This document shows positions 1-10,995 of a DNA stretch of 64,000 nucleotides, piece by piece. The stretch spans positions 83,308,756 to 83,372,755 of the forward strand of contig CM060731.1 in NCBI GenBank assembly GCA_030704615.1. The letters are read 5' to 3'. The notes beneath the pieces were generated by a model. The model searched no databases and was not told where the DNA came from. It was given only the letters and a program-made list of their open reading frames with translations. The stretch is from Takakia lepidozioides (Eukaryota > Streptophyta > Takakiopsida > Takakiales > Takakiaceae). Both the position numbers and the translations under genes were made by a program. Position 1 is the stretch's first letter. Each line of letters starts with the position of its first letter.

Positions 1-143
1 TGCGTAAGAGTAAATGCGAGCGTGATATCTGTTAGTTCCTCCATAGTTTCCAAGATATAAGCATGCTGAGGCCTGCGACTGCGGGGAATCGCAACGTCGC
101 CATGGTGGCATTGCTGCGACGTTGGAGTCGCAAACCAAAAAAT
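1..143 (-). other. E1 internal deletion junction with unrelated filler
   Basis: Bases 1-62 match, in reverse, the 3' ORF region of E2 near 17958-18010. Bases from about 144 match the integrase C-terminal region of E2 near 16830. About 1.1 kb of E2, including the CACAGCC array, is therefore missing here. The intervening 62-143 is GC-rich sequence that I do not find in the other copies. Confidence 0.6.
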
Positions 144-1784
144 CCCCCCGTCTTAAAAGTCTTAACTTGCCTTCATCAAACTGTTCCTTTCGCTTCATCT
201 GAATTCTGGTCATATTATCAGGCATCAGCACGTACTTCTTCCACATGGTATAATTCATGTTTCCTGACCTTGATGGAGTCTTGCAAAATTCCATTCTCTT
301 TCCCCACTCCGTTCTCATGGTAGGTAACAGGAATTCCACTGGAAGTAAGGCTTCCATCCATAAACTAATTGGAATGGTGTATACTTAGTGTGACTTTATA
401 TGAAGTCCTGTATGACCACAAAGCTGTCAGCAGCTTCGTATCCCAATCCGTTCTGTTTGCATTGACTATCTTAGCCAAGATAGTACATAGTATTTTGTTG
501 GTAGCCTCTGCTTGCCCATTACCCTGTGGGTAATATGTTGTACTCTTCTATGCACAATCATAAACTCTTTAGTCACAACTCAATGGTCTCATTCATGAAG
601 TGACTTCCTTAATCACTGATAAATTCTAAGGGACAGCCAAATCGTTTGTAAGTATGTTCTCGTACAGGAACCTTGCTGTGGACTTGGCTGTGTTGTCCCT
701 CAAAGCTTTAGCTTCCACCCACTTCGTAGTATAATCAGTGGCGTGTAATTATGTACCTGTTCCGTGTATTCTTGGCTGGTGGGTTATCGGTCCAACAAAG
801 TCTAGTCCCCATTTCTGAAATGGTTCCGGCATTGTAGGATGCAAGGCCATCCTTCCAGATATCTGCAAAGGTCCTAGAGCTGACATCATCACAACTCTGA
901 CAATACTCGTGTACATCTTTGAACAAAGTAGGCCACCAGTAACCTGCGAGTAGTATTTCCTACTGGTAGTCTCTTCTCCAAAAATGACTCCAGCCACTCC
1001 CTTTATGAACTTCCTCCAAACTTTATTTACTTCATGGTGGTACAAGCATCGTTTAGTACTCCATCAGGTCCTAGCTTATACATTCTGCTTCCTACCATAG
1101 TATAAGGTAAAGCTTTGATAGCGATTCTCTTCCTCTGCTCCTTACCATAACTAGGTGGGCACTGACCATGAGCAAGGTAGTATATGATTGGCCACTGCCA
1201 ATTAACCATGTCATCTGCACTTCCCTGCACCTCCACTGCAAAGAGACTCGCATCTGGTAATTGATCATCTATTCCTGTGGCTGGTTCTCCTGTTGTTGAT
1301 AACCGTGACAAATGATCGCCACAAGATGCAGTTCCCAGGCTTGTAAACAACCTTGAACTCAAACTCGTGCAAGATTATCAACCATCTTGCTATTCTTCCG
1401 CTTATCAGAGGTTTGTTTACCAGGTATATCAGAGCCTGGTGATCCACATAGAACATTAAACTTCTTGCCAACAGGTAATGCCTGAATTTCTTCACTGCAT
1501 AGATCATTGCCAATGCTTCTCTTCCGTTGTGCTATAGTTCCTGTCAGCACTATTCATCAACCGGCTAGCATAGTACACAGGTGAATCTCTATTTCCTGTA
1601 AAATTCTGGCTAACACCGCTCCCAACGCTTCTCTTGATGCATCGCAATGAACATGAAATACTACATGCCAGTGAGGGTTAATCAGCACAAGTGTAGTTGT
1701 TACTGACAGTGTAAGTTCCTCAAACGCCTGTTGACATTCAGCTGTCCAGGCAAACACTGCATCTTTCTTCAGTAGTTTGCTCAA
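144..1784 (-). pseudogene. E1 integrase and RNase H, frameshifted
   Basis: Minus-strand fragments read RNase H (1784-1265, with the CDAS motif and a YVDHQAL segment) and then integrase (1362-144). The integrase pieces show the HHCC zinc-binding segment near 1040-890 (CLYHHEVN-type start, YCQSCDE end) and the first core aspartate (GLDFVGP) near 800. The second aspartate and the NGQAE glutamate regions follow towards 480. Several 1-2 base differences from E2 break the frame, so no single protein can be made. RNase H degrades the RNA strand during reverse transcription, and integrase inserts the cDNA. Confidence 0.85.
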
Positions 1785-1852
1785 TGGTGCTGCTATTTGT
1801 GCATACCTTTTGACAAATCTTTTGTAATAACTGGTTTGCCCAAGGAATCTCC

Positions 1853-2704
1853 TTAGACTTTAACATTCACTGGTGGTGGAGAGGCTTTAATGGACTCTGT
1901 CTTTCTGGGATCCACAAGGAGTCCCTTCTTACACACAATGTGTCCAGAAAGCACCCCTGAGTTCACACAGAAAGTACACTTCTCTGGATTCAGGCCCAGA
2001 CCTCTCATCCTGCATCTGGCCAAACATAACTCCAATTTATGCAAGTGCTCATTCTTAGAGCTGTACACACTAAAATCATCCAAGAATACCTGCATGAAAT
2101 CATCCAGATACTCATGAAAAGATTTACTCATCACTCTCTGAAAGGTCGCTGGTGCATTACAAAGTCCAAAGGGCATGACTTTGTATGCATAAGCCCCCCA
2201 GTCTGTGATGAAAGCTGTTTTCCCTTGGTCTTCTTCTGCCACTTGCACTTGATTATAACCACTGAAGCCATCCATGAATGAGTACATCTCATGGCCTGCC
2301 ACAGTGTCTAATACTGCTTCTGTGAATGGCAAAGGGAAAGGATCTTTCTTCGTACAAGCATTCAGCTTCTTATAGTTCACACATACTCTTAGTTTGCCAT
2401 TCTTCTTGGGAACTATAACAATGGGTGACAACCAAGTTGTATACTCTATTGGGTATATAAACTTAGCCTCAGCCAACTTCTTTATCTCTTCTCCAACCTT
2501 CTGTGCGTAGTTGGGATTCATTCTATACCTCGCCTGCTTGATTGGTACTGACCCTGGTTCCAGTTCAATCTTATGCTGACAGACTTCAGGTGGTATCCCT
2601 TTTAGATCCTCATAGCTCCAAGCAAATACATCTATGTATTTGATGAACAAGCTTTTAGCTTCTTCGAAGAATTCCGGCTCCAAATCAGCTCCTACTTTCA
2701 CCAT
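1853..2704 (-). pseudogene. E1 reverse transcriptase fragment
   Basis: A 283-codon open stretch covers most of a Ty3/gypsy reverse transcriptase. Visible motifs are the fingers region (VIVPKKNGKLRVCVNY), FMDGFSGYNQV with the first catalytic aspartate, MPFGLCNAPATFQRVM, and the LDD catalytic pair in VFLDDFSVYS. The thumb starts near 1900, after which a frameshift separates it from RNase H. The RT part is intact as far as I can judge, but its gag-pol context is broken on both sides. Confidence 0.9.
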
Positions 2705-2817
2705 CCTCGGTTCCTCTTAGTTCCCACATTTACTTCCCTCCTGCTCATCAGCTGTGATTGTCCAACCAGTCACCACTTCATCCTGTAAGCTCACAGTGGC
2801 TGGTTCTTCTAGGATTT

Positions 2818-3471
2818 CTATTTCTCCTTCTCTTTCTTCATAGAAATGTGATGGGTAAATGCTGGTTTGGTTTCCTCTTCTGTTGGTGTTGCTGTCACTA
2901 CACCACAACAAATACCTCTCAAACAACTTAGGCTTTCCAGCCGCATCTCTGTAACCTGCTCCCACTCTGGGTGTGCAGCAAATAGGGTAGCTTCCTGCTC
3001 CTCATCCAGTCCTCCTTTCCAGTCATACTCTCTGACTCCTCGAGGTCTTCTTGTAGTAGGTAATCTACTAGATTTCTTTGTGGTAATTTGTATCTCGTGT
3101 ATCCCATTATGCACGGTTAGTAACTGAGAATTCCAGTCATGGAATACCCTGGCCTGTTTCAGCCACGGCCGTCCCAATAATAAGGAGTAAGCCTCCATGA
3201 CTTCATCCATTTTCAACACAGTTACTGTGATCATAAAGATCATCTTCTGTATCTGTATCTTAACTCCTCTTATTAATCCCAATGGCTGTACACTTCTTTG
3301 ATCTGCCATTGTTACTGTAAATGGGGCTGGTTTCATGTTACTTAGACCAAGCTTCTTCCTTAATTGGTCTGTCATGATATTTACTCCAGAACCTCCATCT
3401 ATCAGTACATCAGTTAGTTCTGTGCTTCCAATTCTCAATTGGATTACTGGCATAGAATCATCAAAGTCCAT
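2818..3471 (-). pseudogene. E1 retropepsin-like aspartic protease
   Basis: A 217-codon open stretch holds an aspartic protease. The catalytic loop is IDGGSGVNIM, a DGG variant of the usual D-S/T-G typical of Tat elements, near codons 25-35. A flap region follows, and LLLGRPWLKQ is the second conserved block. The enzyme would cut the Gag-Pol precursor in the particle. In the family it is part of one long gag-pol frame, and here small indels separate it from gag and RT. Confidence 0.85.
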
Positions 3472-3683
3472 GACTGTTTCTCGCCCTCCGGCTTCACATT
3501 ATAACTGGTCACCTTGCTGTTCAGGTCTGTGTTTCTTGTCTCCTGGGCAATTCGATTGATTGCTTGATACAGCCTGTGCCTACAATAAGGTGCCACAGCT
3601 AATAGCTGTCCAATGGTAATTTCTGCTTTGGTCTGGCATATTACTTCAGCCAAAGTCTCTTCATTACTTTGCATGTCTGCATC

Positions 3684-5957
3684 TTATTTCTTCCTTTCTT
3701 CCTCACTCCCTTCTTCTTCTCCATCAGAATCAGAGGAATCTGCCACAGGAATATCAGTACTCTTTTGCATTTCCCTTATAGTATCTGCCACTTCCTTGTG
3801 CAGTTCCTTCTCATCTTTCCAAGTCTCTTCATCTTCAGGCATATCATTGCCACCTTCATTATCATCTTCTTCCTCTACTACTGGAGGTATTAGTTTGGCT
3901 TTACTTCTTGTTACTATCATTGTACTTACTTCTGGTACAACACATGGCCTAACCATGTGAGCTGCCACCACTGGGCCCTCATTCACATGAGCTCTCATCT
4001 CATTCTGGTGTCTTATCCAGAATGAAACAGGCTGCCTTGCGATGTCCTGGCTGATTACAATAGTAACATAGTTCTTCACCATTGGGTCCTCGCCCTTGGT
4101 CTGTTCTTGGATTATTTCTATAATCCTGATTCCCGGGCTGGTAATTCCCCCTTGGATTACCCTGATAGTTGCCTCTGGAATTTCCTTGGTAATTCCCTCT
4201 TGAATTACCTCTCCCTTCCATGCCATTGTTATACCACCAGACCTACCATAGTGGTCCTGATCATTGTTTCTTCTTGGCTGGGGCTGCACCTGATGCACCC
4301 ACACTTGCCTAGGTTCTCTTGCAGCTGTCCTTCTGTTGTAGTAACAATTCTCAGTAGAATGGTTATCCATTTTACAGATAGTACAGTGTTTCTCCTTCAG
4401 GTGGCATTCTGTGGTGGTATGGCCTTCATTCTGGCACTTTGCACACCATACACCCTTCCTCCAATGTGTTGCAGCCTCTGTGGCATATTTCTTCAAGATT
4501 TCTTCAAATCTTTTTTCATAGTTATCCCTCTTCAACTTCTCCTTTCTCTTACTCTCTTTTTAGTTCTTGCTCTTCTTCTTCATCTGACTCATCCTCAGAG
4601 TCCTCATCATCCTTTTTCTCTCTCCTGAGCATTCCCAATTGCTCAATTCTGTTAGCAGTTTCAAATGCCTCCTCCACTGTATTATGGGGGGTAACATATC
4701 CACTTTCTTTTGCAACTCGGTCTTAGTCCACTCACAAACCAAGTCTTCTGTAAAACGGGTGCTGGTACTGCTGCCAGTTTTTTCATCATCAATTCCATCT
4801 TCTCCATATACTCTTCAACAGTTTCATGCTTCTTCTGCTTCAGCTGTTGTAAACTCCATACACTTCATCCTCAGTTTTACTTGTCCTGAACCTATTTCGA
4901 AATGCTGTATTCAAGCCATTCCAGGTTAGGAAATGATTATCAGGGAATCTTGCATACCATTCACTTGCTTTCTTGATAAGTGAACAAGGAAACAATCTCA
5001 TCTTGGCATCATCGCCATTCTCATTGTTCACTATACACATGTGCTCAAATTGGCTAATGTGTACATCGGGATCCCCTTTTCCTGAATATATTGGAAAGGG
5101 TGGTTTTGCCCGTGTTGGTTGTAACGTCATTTGTGGCCCTACCTTCTGCCCACTGACAGGTGCTGGCACCCTTGCTGGTGCTGGTCCTCCTGGACCTATT
5201 GTTTTGTGGTGGATCTTCCACCAAGTAGTGCCCCTTGAGCACTCCCTGCTTCCGCCCCACGATATACAAGTATTCCCAGCTTCAGTTGCACTACTTCCCA
5301 CACTCCATGTCCCCCAGAGCCAGATCCAGGCAGCCCGCCTGATCCCCCTGAGCCGACACCTTCGTTGGCCTGTGATCCAAGTGCTCCACTTGATCCAGGT
5401 CCAACGGGTTGGGATGTCCTGGTTGTAGTCTCAACCTCAGCTGTTGGGTCTACTTCTTCATATCCTTCCTCTTCCAATTTCTTCTCTCTGTTTTCATCCT
5501 CCAAGTTCTGCCCTTGGGTTTCTTCTTCACTCATGTAACTCAACTGTAATGGTGTTGGAGAGTCTGAACTCTCCGTTGGCTCTGCCACATCCTCTTCTCC
5601 TTCTTCACCTTCTGCTTCAGAAACTGGAGTTCCTGCTTTTGGTGTTCCATGCCAACTCTTATCAAAGATTTCTGTCAAGTCTTTTATCCAAGGATGTACC
5701 TAAGATCTTTCACCTCGTGATTGATCTTCTTCCTGTACCAATTCCCTTAATCTTTCTTGCAAAGAAACAGAAGGAGTGGCATCCAACTCTAGTTCTTCCG
5801 GTATAGGTGATGCACTCTTTGATCTTAATGGTGTGAGAGGTCCAGATGATTCCCCTATGTCTATTCCTCTCTCCCAAAGATATGGATAATTAGCTTTCAG
5901 ATAGCTTTCTCTTTTTGCTGAATATCTCTGACGTCTAGCTTCTCTTTCATCACTCAT
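3684..5957 (-). pseudogene. E1 gag, broken
   Basis: Gag starts at the ATG at 5957 (MSDEREARRQRY), 3' of ORF0 on the same strand. The frame is interrupted at least near 5700, 5200, 4840 and 4740. In order one sees a basic N-terminus, an acidic and Gly/Ser-rich linker, a retrotransposon Gag core (KKASEWYARFPDNHF-type near 4960), a Lys/Glu-rich stretch and zinc knuckles near 4450-4380 and 4060. Gag builds the virus-like particle and binds RNA. Compare gag of E4, the better preserved copy. Confidence 0.85.
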
Positions 5958-6673
5958 GTCCCATGTCTTTCATTTCTTTTAATGTGGCAATAACCAAAAC
6001 TCTCTTCTGTAATATCTCTCGTATATGCCTGGTTTCTTTCAAGCTTCAATGCACCCTTGGTTATACTTGAAGTCTCCGTTACCATATAACCATATGGCAA
6101 ACAAGTCTGAAAAGCTGTTCTTGGTGTGAGTTTGATCCACAAAATATCCTTTGGAATCCAATTCTTTACCAGTACAAGCTCTTCATGCATATGAGTATAA
6201 ACATTCACCTTTCTTTCTTCCCAGCCTTCAAACTCTACTCGTTTAATGGATAGCAATGCTATCACATAAACCAATGTTGGTAACCAACGTGCTCTTCCTC
6301 TACAGGCTACCTGATAAATCTTTATCACTCCTTTCTCTAGACCCCATTCTGGATCAGCATCATGCACTCGCTTAAGAATATTTTCTTTACAACCGTCTGG
6401 CAATTCCAAGAACCTTTGAAAGAATTGTTTGGACAATCTTTCTTCCTTCGTTCCACAGGGAATTTGATTCACTTCAAATTCTTTAATGGTCCAACCACCA
6501 TGATCCCACCAGATGCCTGTCACATCTGGTTGTTCATGTCTCAGTTCCCCAGTATGGTCGCCAAATGTCGCGCGGCTTTTACTCACCCATCCCTTCGCTA
6601 TTCGAGGCGGAAACTCCAAGATTGAAGAGTTGGAAATCTCTAAGTACTCAGCCCGCGCAGAACAATCAGTCAT
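5954..6673 (-). CDS. E1 ORF0: extra ORF upstream of gag, starting inside the LTR
   Basis: This is a 239-codon ORF with its ATG at 6673, inside the LTR. It reads through the LTR end and the PBS into the 5' internal region and stops just before gag. The same protein is open in E4 (51555-52250) and E5 (62612-63307) and broken in E2. Visible features are TGIWWDHGGWTIKEFE, a Lys-rich middle and WGLEKGVIKIYQ; I see no catalytic motif or membrane segment. Function unknown. Ogre-type Tat elements also carry an extra ORF before gag, but I cannot show homology. Translation may begin after the PBS rather than at the LTR ATG. Confidence 0.65.
   Translation of the reverse strand: MTDCSARAEYLEISNSSILEFPPRIAKGWVSKSRATFGDHTGELRHEQPDVTGIWWDHGGWTIKEFEVNQIPCGTKEERLSKQFFQRFLELPDGCKENILKRVHDADPEWGLEKGVIKIYQVACRGRARWLPTLVYVIALLSIKRVEFEGWEERKVNVYTHMHEELVLVKNWIPKDILWIKLTPRTAFQTCLPYGYMVTETSSITKGALKLERNQAYTRDITEESFGYCHIKRNERHGT
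6546..6563 (-). promoter_or_regulatory. E1 primer binding site (tRNA-Arg-like)
   Basis: On the minus strand TGGCGACCATACTGGGGA lies 2 bases after the LTR end and is identical in E2, E4 and E5. Its complement ends in GTCGCCA and resembles the 3' end of plant tRNA-Arg. The tRNA assignment is from memory and not checked. Confidence 0.7.
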
Positions 6674-7529
6674 GACCTACAGCTAGTGTATCACGGGGGT
6701 GTTTCCTATTTGTTTCCCTTTTGGTATTCATGTTAACTATCTTACCATTGATAATTAAGTATCAGTTTGCTTTATCAATCTATTGGATTCCATCAACTCA
6801 TCCATTCATTCCACAGCTTCACTCAGATCTCTCTACACAGTGTGATTGTATCGTAAAAATATCCGATTATGATTTATCAGGTATCAGGCCGAAGCCATTG
6901 TGTCTCTAATCTACTCTACAATATCATTACAGCCTTGCATATATCAAGCATCTACTCATCATCTCTCTATCTTACTTCCGTTCTTCATCTCTGCCCGATC
7001 CCCTCTCCTCTATCACCAAGAAGTCCTCTTCCGAATGATGTCCCTCAATGCCCCGTTTCTCCCTTTATCTTCCTATCCGCGGTTCTAACCGTTTCCCTCA
7101 CTAACCGTGTCTGTGAACTAACATGTTCCCTTCGCAGGTGTTGTTCCCCACAGTCATTCCCTGTCCTACTCTTCGTTCCCTATGATCGTGACAGCTGTGT
7201 CAAGCTGTGACTGGCTGTGTGAAACTGTGACGGGCTGTGACTGGCTGTGCGATTGTGTTTGGCTGTGTCGGGCTGTGTCGGCTGTGTCGGCTGTGACGAC
7301 TGTGACGGGCTGTGTTGGCTGTGTCGGCTGTGACGACTGTGACGGGCTGTGTCGGCTGTGTCGGCTGTGACGACTGTGACGACTGTGACGACTGTGACAG
7401 GCTGTGTAACCCCCCTCTACAGTGCGCTGCTGTCACCCCTAAGGCTCCTGTTGGTCTCAGTCTGTGCAAAAATTAAGGGTACCCTACAGATCCCGTATAA
7501 GTGTCTAAGTCCCCGACAGTCCTTTAACA
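6566..7529 (-). repeat. E1 LTR (964 bp)
   Basis: On the minus strand it starts TGTTAAAGGACTGTCGGGG at 7529 and ends GCGCGACA at 6566, so it has TG...CA ends. It holds a CACAG-motif array (about 7196-7410 in plus coordinates) and the start of ORF0 near the inner end. Its outer flank is GACGT (7530-7534). Confidence 0.9.
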
Positions 7530-7534
7530 GACGT

Positions 7535-7788
7535 GGGTGGACTCCATCGGAGAGACCTATTCTCCTCAAGGAGTGCGCTCCTCTTCTCCATTGTATGGGG
7601 ACATTCGCATTGGTGTGGACGACGAAAACGTGAAGATTTCCATATTCGATGGTGGTATGATTGAAGGGCAGGACATTGTGGTGAACATCACTAGGGGCGG
7701 TACAACGGCTGCAATCGACTTTACATGGAGGAGCCCCATGACTCATGAGCTAGTTCTGAGAGCAGTCGAAGTCCCATTGACAACGTGA
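7535..7788 (+). pseudogene. 3' half of split transposon passenger gene (unknown protein)
   Basis: An 83-codon stretch ends at the TGA at 7786-7788. It aligns with the C-terminal half of the intact paralogue at 23657-24235: PLYGDIRI against PVYGDIRL, DGGMIEGQDIVV against DGGIIDGHDIVV, and ELVLRAVEVP against ELVLRGIEVP. Its N-terminal half lies at 22797-23105 on the minus strand. The two halves join in frame if one copy of GACGT is counted, so an LTR retrotransposon cut the gene. Both paralogues have GATCAATAAA downstream. No known domain recognised. Confidence 0.75.
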
Positions 7789-8230
7789 CTTGTATTCAGT
7801 AGGCACAGGGCTAAAGATTTGATTGCACAATCAGCACAGTAGACGTGCTTCAAATGCAATTCATGTGGATCAATAAAAACCTCATTGTGCCCTCTTTTTA
7901 TTCTATTCTGTGTCCATCGTTCCCAGAATGCGTCATTGCTCATTTCGTTTGGGATTGGGAGTGTGGGTGGATTTTGCAAGTGGCTGGTAGGCTGAAATGG
8001 GCCCCCATTGTACAGAGCAGTACCACCCTACCATTCGCGAAACATTGCCTTTCAATATATAATTCTAAATAACATTGCCGAACCTCCTTCATTGGGAGGT
8101 CCTTCTCCCCCTATGACCGTGGCACCCTAAACCCTATTCCCGCGGACACTCATTTCCGGAAAATAGTGTTGCTCATGTTTTTTTCCACACTTACGACTCT
8201 GCTCATGGCTCATGCCGCTCATGGCTCATG

Positions 8231-8250
8231 GCTCATGAAATAGCAGCCCC
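8231..8250 (-). repeat. Transposon terminal inverted repeat (end 1)
   Basis: On the minus strand it reads GGGGCTGCTATTTCATGAGC. The opposite end (37357-37375) reads GGTTTACTATTTCATGAGC in the same inward sense. Both are followed by repeated CATGAGCC. The outer flank 8251-8262 (CATACTCTCTGA) is the reverse complement of 37376-37387. Confidence 0.65.
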
Positions 8251-9442
8251 CATACTCTCTGACCCCTCGAGGTCTTCTCGTAGCAGGTAATCTACTAGAT
8301 TTCTTTGTGGTAATTTGTATCTCGTGTATCCCATTATGCACGGTTAGTAACTGAGAATTCCAGTCATGGAATACCCTGGCCTGTTTCAGCCACGGACGTC
8401 CCAATAATAAGGAGTAAGCCTCCATTACTTCATCCATCTTCAACACAGTTACTGTGATCATAAAGATCATCTTCTGTATCTGTATCTTAACTCCTCTTAT
8501 TAATCCCAATGGCTGTACACTTCTTTGATCTGCCATTGTTACTGTAAATGGGGCTGGTTTCATGTTACTTAGGCCAAGCTTCTTTCTTAATTGGTCTGTC
8601 ATGATATTTACTCCTGAGCCTCCATCTATCAGTACATCAGTTAGTTCTGTGCTTCCAATTCTCAATTGGATTACTGGCATAGAATCATCAAAGTCCATGA
8701 CTGTTTCTCGCCCTTCCGGCTTCACATTATAACTGGTCACATTGCTGTTCAGGTCTGTGTTTCCTGTCTTCTGGGCAATTCGATTGATTGCTTGATACAG
8801 CCGGTGTCTAGAATAAGGTGCCACAGCCAATAGCTGTCCAATGGTAATCTCTGCTTTGGTCTGGCATATTACTTCAGCCAAAGTCCCTTCATTATTTTGC
8901 ATGTCTGCATCTTCTTTCTTCCTTTCATCCTCACTCACTTCTTCTTCTCCATCAGAATCAGAGGAATCTGCCACAGGAATATCAGTGTTCTTCTGCATTT
9001 CCCTTATGGTATCTGCCACTTCCTTGTGCAGTTCCTTCTCATCTCTCCAAGCCTCATCATCTTCAGGCATATCACTGCCACCTTCATTATCATCCTCTTC
9101 CTCAACTACTGGAGGTATTAGTTTGGCTTTGCTTCTTGTTATCATCATTGTACTTACTTCTGGTACAACACATGGCCTAACCATGTGAGCTGCCACCACT
9201 GGGCCCTCATTCACAGGAGCTCTCATCTCATTTTGGTGTCTAATCCAGAATGAACAGGCTGCCTTGCAATGTCCTGGCTGATTACAATAGTAACATAGTT
9301 CTTCACCATTGGGTCCTCGCCCTTGGTCTGTTCTTGGATTATTTCTGTAATCCTGATTCCCGGGCTGGTAATTCCCCCTTGGATTACCCTGATAGTTGCC
9401 TCTGGAATTTCCTTGGTAATTTCCTCTTGAATTACCTCTCCC
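8251..9442 (-). pseudogene. E3 fragment: gag C-terminus and protease
   Basis: On the minus strand this runs from the third gag zinc knuckle (near 9290) through the acidic gag tail to the protease. The longest open stretch is 335 codons (9226-8219) with IDGGSGVNIM and LLLGRPWLK. It stops exactly at the codons for REY, where the DNA transposon end begins. The missing continuation (REYDW...) starts at 37376 on the plus strand. At 9442 it is cut by the E2 5' LTR. It appears to be the left half of E3, now inverted relative to the right half. Confidence 0.8.
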
Positions 9443-10387
9443 TGTTAGAGGACTGTCGGGGACTTAGACACTTATACGGGATCTGTAGGGTACCCTTAAT
9501 TTTTGCACAGACTGAGACCAACAGGAGCCTTAGGGGTGACAGCAGCGCATTGTAGAGGGGGGTTACACAGCCCGTCACAGCCGACACAGCCACACAGCCA
9601 GTCACAGCCCGACACAGCCAACACAGCCCATCACAGTCGTCACAGCAGACACAGCCATCACAGCCGACATAGCCCGACACAGCCAGTCACAGCCCGACAC
9701 AGCCAAACACAGTTGCACAGCCCGTCACAGTTTCACACAGCCAGTCACAGCTTGACACAGCTGTCACGATCATAGGGAACGGAGAGCAGGACACGGAACG
9801 AATGTGGGAAACAACACCTGCGAAGGGAACATGTTAGTTCATAGACGACGGTTAGTGAGGGAAACGGTTAGAACCACGGGTAGGAAGGTAAAGGGAGAAG
9901 CGGGGAATTTTGGGGATATCATTCGGAGGAGGACTTCTTGGTCATGGAGGAGAGGGGATTGGGCAGAGATGAAGAACGGAAGTGAAGATAGAGAGATGAT
10001 GAGTAGATGCTTGATATATGCAAGGCTGTAATGATATTGTAGAGCAGATTAGAGACACAATGGCTTCGGCCTGATACCTGATAAATCATAATCGGATACT
10101 TTTACGATACAATCACACTGTGTAGAGAGATCTGAGTGAAGCTGTGGAATGAATGGATGAGTTGATGGAATCCAATAGATTGATAAAGCAAACTGATACT
10201 TAATTATCAATGCTAAGATAGCTAACATGAATGCCAAAAGGGAAACAAATAGGAAACCATGATACACTAGCTGTAGGTCATGACTGATTGTTCTGCGCGG
10301 GCTGAGTACTTAGAGATTTCCAACTCTTCTATCTTGGAGTTTCCGCCTCGAATAGCGAAGGGATGGGTGAGTAAAAGCCGCGCGACA
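9443..10387 (+). repeat. E2 5' LTR (945 bp)
   Basis: It starts TGTTAGAGGACTGTCGGGG and ends GCGCGACA. A CACAG-motif array at about 9567-9760 is shorter than the one in the 3' LTR and explains much of the length difference. An AT-rich TGATATATGCAA near 10010 is a possible TATA-like element; this is a guess from sequence only. Confidence 0.9.
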
Positions 10388-10974
10388 TTTGGCGACCATA
10401 CTGGGGAACTAGTAATGAACAACCAGATGTGACAGGCATCTGGTGGGATCATGGTGGATGGACCATTAAAGAATTTGAAGTGAATCAAATTCCCTGTGGA
10501 ACGAAGGAAGAAAGATTGTCCAAACGATTCTTTCAAAGGTTCTTGGAATTGCCAGACGGTTGTAAAGAAAATATTCTTAAGCGAGTGCATGATGCTGATC
10601 CGGAATGGGGTCTGGAGAAAGGAGTGATAAAGATTTATCAGGTAGCCTGTAGAGGAAGAGCACGTTGGTTACCAACATTGGTATATGTGATAGCATTGCT
10701 ATCCATTAAGCGAGTAGAGTTTGAAGGCTGGGAAGAAAGAAAGGTGAATGTTTATACTCATATGCATGAAGAGCTTGTACTGGTAAAGAATTGGATTCCA
10801 AAGGATATTTTGTGGATCAAACTCACACCAAGAACAGCTTTTCAGACTTGTTTGCCATATGGTTATATGGTAACGGAGACTTCAAGTATAGCCAAGGGTG
10901 CATTGAAGCTTGAAAGAAACCCAGGCATATACGAGAGATATTACAGAAGAGAGTTTTGGTTATTGCCACATTAA
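10280..10974 (+). pseudogene. E2 ORF0, frame broken just after the PBS
   Basis: The LTR ATG at 10280 opens the same frame as in E1, E4 and E5. After the PBS, E2 differs (GGGGAACTAGTAATGAAC) and the frame stops near 10430. The rest is open from 10429 to 10974 (181 codons) and matches the other copies, from TGIWWDHGG to the terminal YCHI/LLPH region. If translation in this family begins downstream of the PBS, most of the protein could still be made. Unknown function. Confidence 0.65.
10390..10407 (+). promoter_or_regulatory. E2 primer binding site
   Basis: TGGCGACCATACTGGGGA, 2 bases after the LTR end, is identical to the other copies. It is where a host tRNA, tRNA-Arg by resemblance, would prime minus-strand DNA. 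Confidence 0.75.
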
Positions 10975-10995
10975 AAGAAATGAAAGACATGGGAC

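Larger units (their letters stand above)
1..7529 (-). mobile_element. E1: Tat-like Ty3/gypsy LTR retrotransposon, truncated by window edge
   Basis: Read on the minus strand the order is LTR (7529-6566), PBS, ORF0, gag, protease, RT, RNase H, integrase, and then a fragment of the 3' ORF region at 1-62. Order and motifs match E2, E3 and E4 in this window. Integrase sequence of the type PQGNGQAEATNK and RT of the type FMDGFSGYNQV are typical of the Tat branch of Ty3/gypsy. Frames are broken by many small indels, so it is not autonomous. The other LTR would lie left of the window. Its LTR abuts a 5 bp GACGT that matches, inverted, the flank of the E2 3' LTR. Confidence 0.9.
7530..8250 (+). mobile_element. 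MULE-like DNA transposon, one end (separated from the main body)
   Basis: This piece joins the E1 LTR to the terminal inverted repeat at 8231-8250. It holds the 3' half of a split passenger gene, its AATAAA signal at 7872 and several CTCATG repeats next to the end. The main body lies at 22802-37375. The two are linked by the 5 bp duplication around the split gene and by the shared E3 target sequence at 8251-8262 and 37376-37387. Between 7790 and 8200 I see only untranslated and subterminal sequence. Confidence 0.65.

Noticed and set aside
7200-7469. His/Ser/Gln-rich and Val/Cys-rich ORFs in the LTRs
   Set aside because: Translations of the CACAG array in the LTR; array length and frame differ between copies.
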